Of a stretch of DNA of 8,174 bases, positions 6,132 through 8,174 are shown one piece after another. How positions within the stretch are numbered: position 1 is the first letter of the stretch; each line of letters starts with the position of its first letter. Made by a program: the position numbers and the translations under genes. Below the pieces are notes generated by a model. It was not told the DNA's origin, did not search any database, and saw only the letters and a list, made by a program, of their open reading frames with translations. Source of the stretch: Fen731 sp964354265 (lineage in GTDB: Bacteria > Actinomycetota > Humimicrobiia > Humimicrobiales > Humimicrobiaceae); NCBI GenBank assembly GCA_964354265.1, contig CAYGYY010000086.1, positions 1 through 8,174 of the forward strand. Reading direction: 5' to 3'.

Positions 6132-6994
6132 AAAATAATGATTCAAAATTGCCGGATATCTCATGGGTAAACCACTTCCAGTCGCCAGTGCCGGGGTTTT
6201 TTCATGCTACATACTTCAGCAATTCAATGCAGAAAGAGATAGGGTATGCGGTATATCTTCCTCCTTCATACCAGCTTGGACTATCCCACAGAGAGACCTC
6301 AGGGAAAAAGAGTTTTCCGGTAATATACTGGCTTCACGGAAAAGGCGGCGATGAATCTAACGGGTTTAATATAAGAATACCTTTTATGTTCCATAATGCA
6401 GTCATAGAAAAAAAAATAGGCCCTTCTATAATGGTATTTCCCAACTGCGGCAGTTTTTCGATGTTCTGCGATTCACATGACGGCACTATAATGGGCGAGT
6501 CAATAATTATCAAAGAACTTGTGCCATTAATCGATGCAACCTATAAAACCGTTCCTGGCAGGCATGGACGCGCGCTGCAGGGTTTTTCAATGGGAGGTTT
6601 CGGCGCAGTAAAACTAGCATTTAAATTTCCCGATATGTTTTCATCGGCTGTTGCAATTGCCGGCTCTTTTCATGATATCGAAAGTGTCTCAAAAAACAGG
6701 CCGGAAGTCTTTGAGCGAATGTTTGGAAATAATGCCTTTCATTTCCAGCAAAACAGCCCTTATATACTTGCAGGGCAAAACCTTGATAGTATAAAAAATA
6801 ATATCAGCCTAAAATTCATTAATGGCTCAAAGGATTTCACACTGGGTAACAATTACAAGCTGAATGATTGCCTGGACAAACTGGGCATTGAATATGACTT
6901 TAAACTTCTTGATGGTTTCAAGCATATCCCCGGGCCATATTATGAAGCTGAGGGCTTAAATTGTTTTAAATTTAATATGGAAAACTTTAAATAA
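6128..6994 (+). CDS. Alpha/beta-hydrolase esterase (PF00756-type, esterase D-like)
   Basis: A 288-residue serine esterase of the putative-esterase/feruloyl-esterase group. The order of motifs is the family's: a beta-rich start with EIGYAVYLPPSY (37-48), the oxyanion loop YWLHGKGGDE (67-76), a strand VFPNCG (103-108), the nucleophile elbow GFSMGGFGA (152-160) with Ser154, then likely Asp236 in NGSKDFTLGN and His266 in GFKHIPGPYY. No signal peptide is present, so unlike many xylan-acting feruloyl esterases it should act inside the cell, on an imported ester. An upstream in-frame stop at 6104-6106 leaves ATG 6128 as the earliest ATG. The aldo/keto reductase follows after 20 bases, so the two are probably one operon. 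A peptidase or formylglutathione-type hydrolase role is less likely but cannot be excluded. Confidence 0.87.
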   Translation: MKNNDSKLPDISWVNHFQSPVPGFFHATYFSNSMQKEIGYAVYLPPSYQLGLSHRETSGKKSFPVIYWLHGKGGDESNGFNIRIPFMFHNAVIEKKIGPSIMVFPNCGSFSMFCDSHDGTIMGESIIIKELVPLIDATYKTVPGRHGRALQGFSMGGFGAVKLAFKFPDMFSSAVAIAGSFHDIESVSKNRPEVFERMFGNNAFHFQQNSPYILAGQNLDSIKNNISLKFINGSKDFTLGNNYKLNDCLDKLGIEYDFKLLDGFKHIPGPYYEAEGLNCFKFNMENFK

Positions 6995-7002
6995 ATCTTT
7001 AC

Positions 7003-7009
7003 GAGGAGG
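7003..7009 (+). promoter_or_regulatory. Strong Shine-Dalgarno GAGGAGG before the aldo/keto reductase
   Basis: GAGGAGG ends five bases before the ATG at 7015, an ideal distance. It fixes that start and lies within the 20-base gap after the esterase stop, so the reductase can be translated well from a shared transcript. None of the other genes in the window has a comparable site. Confidence 0.85.
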
Positions 7010-7014
7010 CAAAT

Positions 7015-7998
7015 ATGAAATACAGGATTCTGGGAAAGACCGGATTTAAAATATCTGAAGTATCGCTTGGCACCTGGCAGCTAGGTGGAAGGTGGGGTGA
7101 AAAATTCAATCCTGCAATTGCCGAAGAGATTCTCAGCAATGCGGTCGAAAACGGCATAAACTTTTTTGATACAGCAGATGTATATAATGATGGAAATAGT
7201 GAAATTGCTATAGGCAAATTTTTAAAAAAGACTGGCACCAGGATTTATGTAGCAACAAAATGCGGGAGGAAACTTAATCCTCATTTATCTGAAGGTTATA
7301 ACAGGAAAAATATAACAAAATTTATTGATGAAAGTATTTCACGGATTCAGGTCGATGCAATCGACCTTATACAGCTTCATTGCCCCCCTCTAGAAGTATA
7401 TCAAAGGCAGGAAGTTTTTGAGTTACTGGAAGATCTGAAAAAATCCGGAAAAATACTGCATTATGGTGTCAGTGTGGAAAAAGTCGAAGAGGCTTTAAAA
7501 GCAATAGAGTATCCGGGGACAGCAAGTGTCCAGATAATTTATAACATGTTCAGGTTAAAACCCGGGGAAATATTTTTTAAAGAAGCCGCAAAAAAAAATG
7601 TGGGAATTATTGTAAGGGTTCCGCTTGCAAGCGGCCTGCTTACCGGCAAGTTAAAAAGTGACAGTGCTTTTAAGAACGGCGACCACAGGAATTTTAACAG
7701 GGAAGGCGAATTCTTCGATAAAGGGGAGACCTTCTCGGGTGTGCCGTATGAGGCTGGAATTACTGCAGTTGAAGAGCTGAAGAAAGTTTTTGGCGAAGAG
7801 GAGCTTACAAAGTATGCCATAAGATGGATTTTAGATAACCAGGATATAAGCTGTGTAATACCCGGCATGAGCAGCAGGGACCAGGTCCTGGCAAATATCG
7901 AAGCTTCTGAAATGACTGCGCTTTCGGCTTCGCAGATGGATTCAGTAAAATCTGTTTATGATAAATATATAAGAGGCCATGTTCACCACTTATGGTAA
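7015..7998 (+). CDS. Aldo/keto reductase
   Basis: A 327-residue NAD(P)H-dependent (beta/alpha)8 oxidoreductase that interconverts carbonyls and alcohols in the cytoplasm. The catalytic tetrad is complete: Asp52 and Tyr57 in FFDTADVYNDG, Lys82 in VATKCGRK, and His122 in LIQLHCPP. The N-terminal RILGKTGFKISEVSLGTW and late segment ISCVIPGMSSRDQVLANI (278-295), which forms the nucleotide-binding end, match the family well, and the length is typical. It ends in HVHHLW, an aromatic tail common in this branch. Related proteins act on sugars, inositols or small aldehydes; the substrate is not predictable here. The 20-base gap to the esterase suggests joint use, for instance oxidising or reducing the alcohol freed by the esterase. 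No terminator hairpin is seen after the stop. Confidence 0.93.
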   Translation: MKYRILGKTGFKISEVSLGTWQLGGRWGEKFNPAIAEEILSNAVENGINFFDTADVYNDGNSEIAIGKFLKKTGTRIYVATKCGRKLNPHLSEGYNRKNITKFIDESISRIQVDAIDLIQLHCPPLEVYQRQEVFELLEDLKKSGKILHYGVSVEKVEEALKAIEYPGTASVQIIYNMFRLKPGEIFFKEAAKKNVGIIVRVPLASGLLTGKLKSDSAFKNGDHRNFNREGEFFDKGETFSGVPYEAGITAVEELKKVFGEEELTKYAIRWILDNQDISCVIPGMSSRDQVLANIEASEMTALSASQMDSVKSVYDKYIRGHVHHLW

Positions 7999-8174
7999 AG
8001 TCCTGGAGAGTCTTTCGGGTTCTTCATCAAATGATAATGATTTGGAAGGTCCTGTTCTTTTTGAGAGTCCAATACTTTGAAATAACCAATGGGGTTCACA
8101 TAAATAAAATAATCATCTTAGTTTATAAACAGTTAATATTTCTCCATTGTTTACTATTAGCCTGTGTACAATCT
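7999..8174. other. 176-base tail without a recognised gene; short palindrome near the end
   Basis: No complete gene or terminator is visible after the aldo/keto reductase. The minus strand has an open stretch of about 44 codons, from an in-frame stop near 8118 down to a stop at 7986-7988 inside the reductase gene, including a possible GTG at about 8094; it is not recognisable. Farther right, GTTTATAAAC (8121-8130) is a perfect 10-bp palindrome, with TGTTTA 17 bases after it, which could belong to the control region of a gene beyond the window. Confidence 0.4.

Noticed and set aside
7539..7868. Minus-strand open frame of 109 codons
   Set aside because: Antisense to the aldo/keto reductase, whose family motifs cover the region; the Ser/Pro/Phe-rich translation looks like a shadow.

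Overview
This 8.2-kb window comes from an A+T-rich bacterial genome. ATA (Ile) and AGA/AGG (Arg) codons are frequent, and the intergenic stretches are very rich in A/T. One gene encodes a lipoprotein with a bacterial lipobox. The phylum cannot be fixed from the sequence; the gene families (amidohydrolase 2, a UroD-like methyltransferase, a DUF6125-like protein, a sugar-type ABC transporter) are frequent in anaerobic, often uncultured lineages. No rRNA, tRNA, CRISPR array, insertion sequence or integrase gene was recognised.

Layout. The left half reads leftward: a coiled-coil trypsin-like lipoprotein (3244-4095), an amidohydrolase-fold protein that has lost its metal ligands (2301-3134), an amidohydrolase that keeps them (1477-2289), and an RbsA/MglA-type two-domain ABC ATPase whose C-terminus runs off the left edge (1-1407). 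The two amidohydrolase genes are 11 bases apart and the ATPase follows 69 bases later, so these three probably form one transcription unit continuing to permease and binding-protein genes outside the window. In the centre, a DUF6125/ATC-hydrolase-like gene (+, 4247-4807) converges with a UroD-family methyltransferase-like gene (-, 4846-5994). The right half reads rightward: a cytoplasmic alpha/beta-hydrolase esterase (6128-6994) and, 20 bases later behind the only strong Shine-Dalgarno sequence in the window, an aldo/keto reductase (7015-7998). The last 176 bases have no convincing gene.

How it may fit together (inference). Uptake by a sugar-type ABC transporter, hydrolysis by the amidohydrolase and the esterase, oxidation or reduction by the aldo/keto reductase, and possibly demethylation by the UroD-like methyltransferase with the Cys/His-rich protein would suit breakdown of a small, decorated carbohydrate or aromatic compound. 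No substrate can be named, and no corrinoid-binding protein is visible here.

Most notable points: the active/inactive amidohydrolase pair; the Cys/His-rich protein facing the UroD-like enzyme; a perfect 8-bp inverted repeat ahead of the amidohydrolase operon; and a nearly identical promoter-like element (GTATAATWCTAA) upstream of both the lipoprotein and UroD-like genes.
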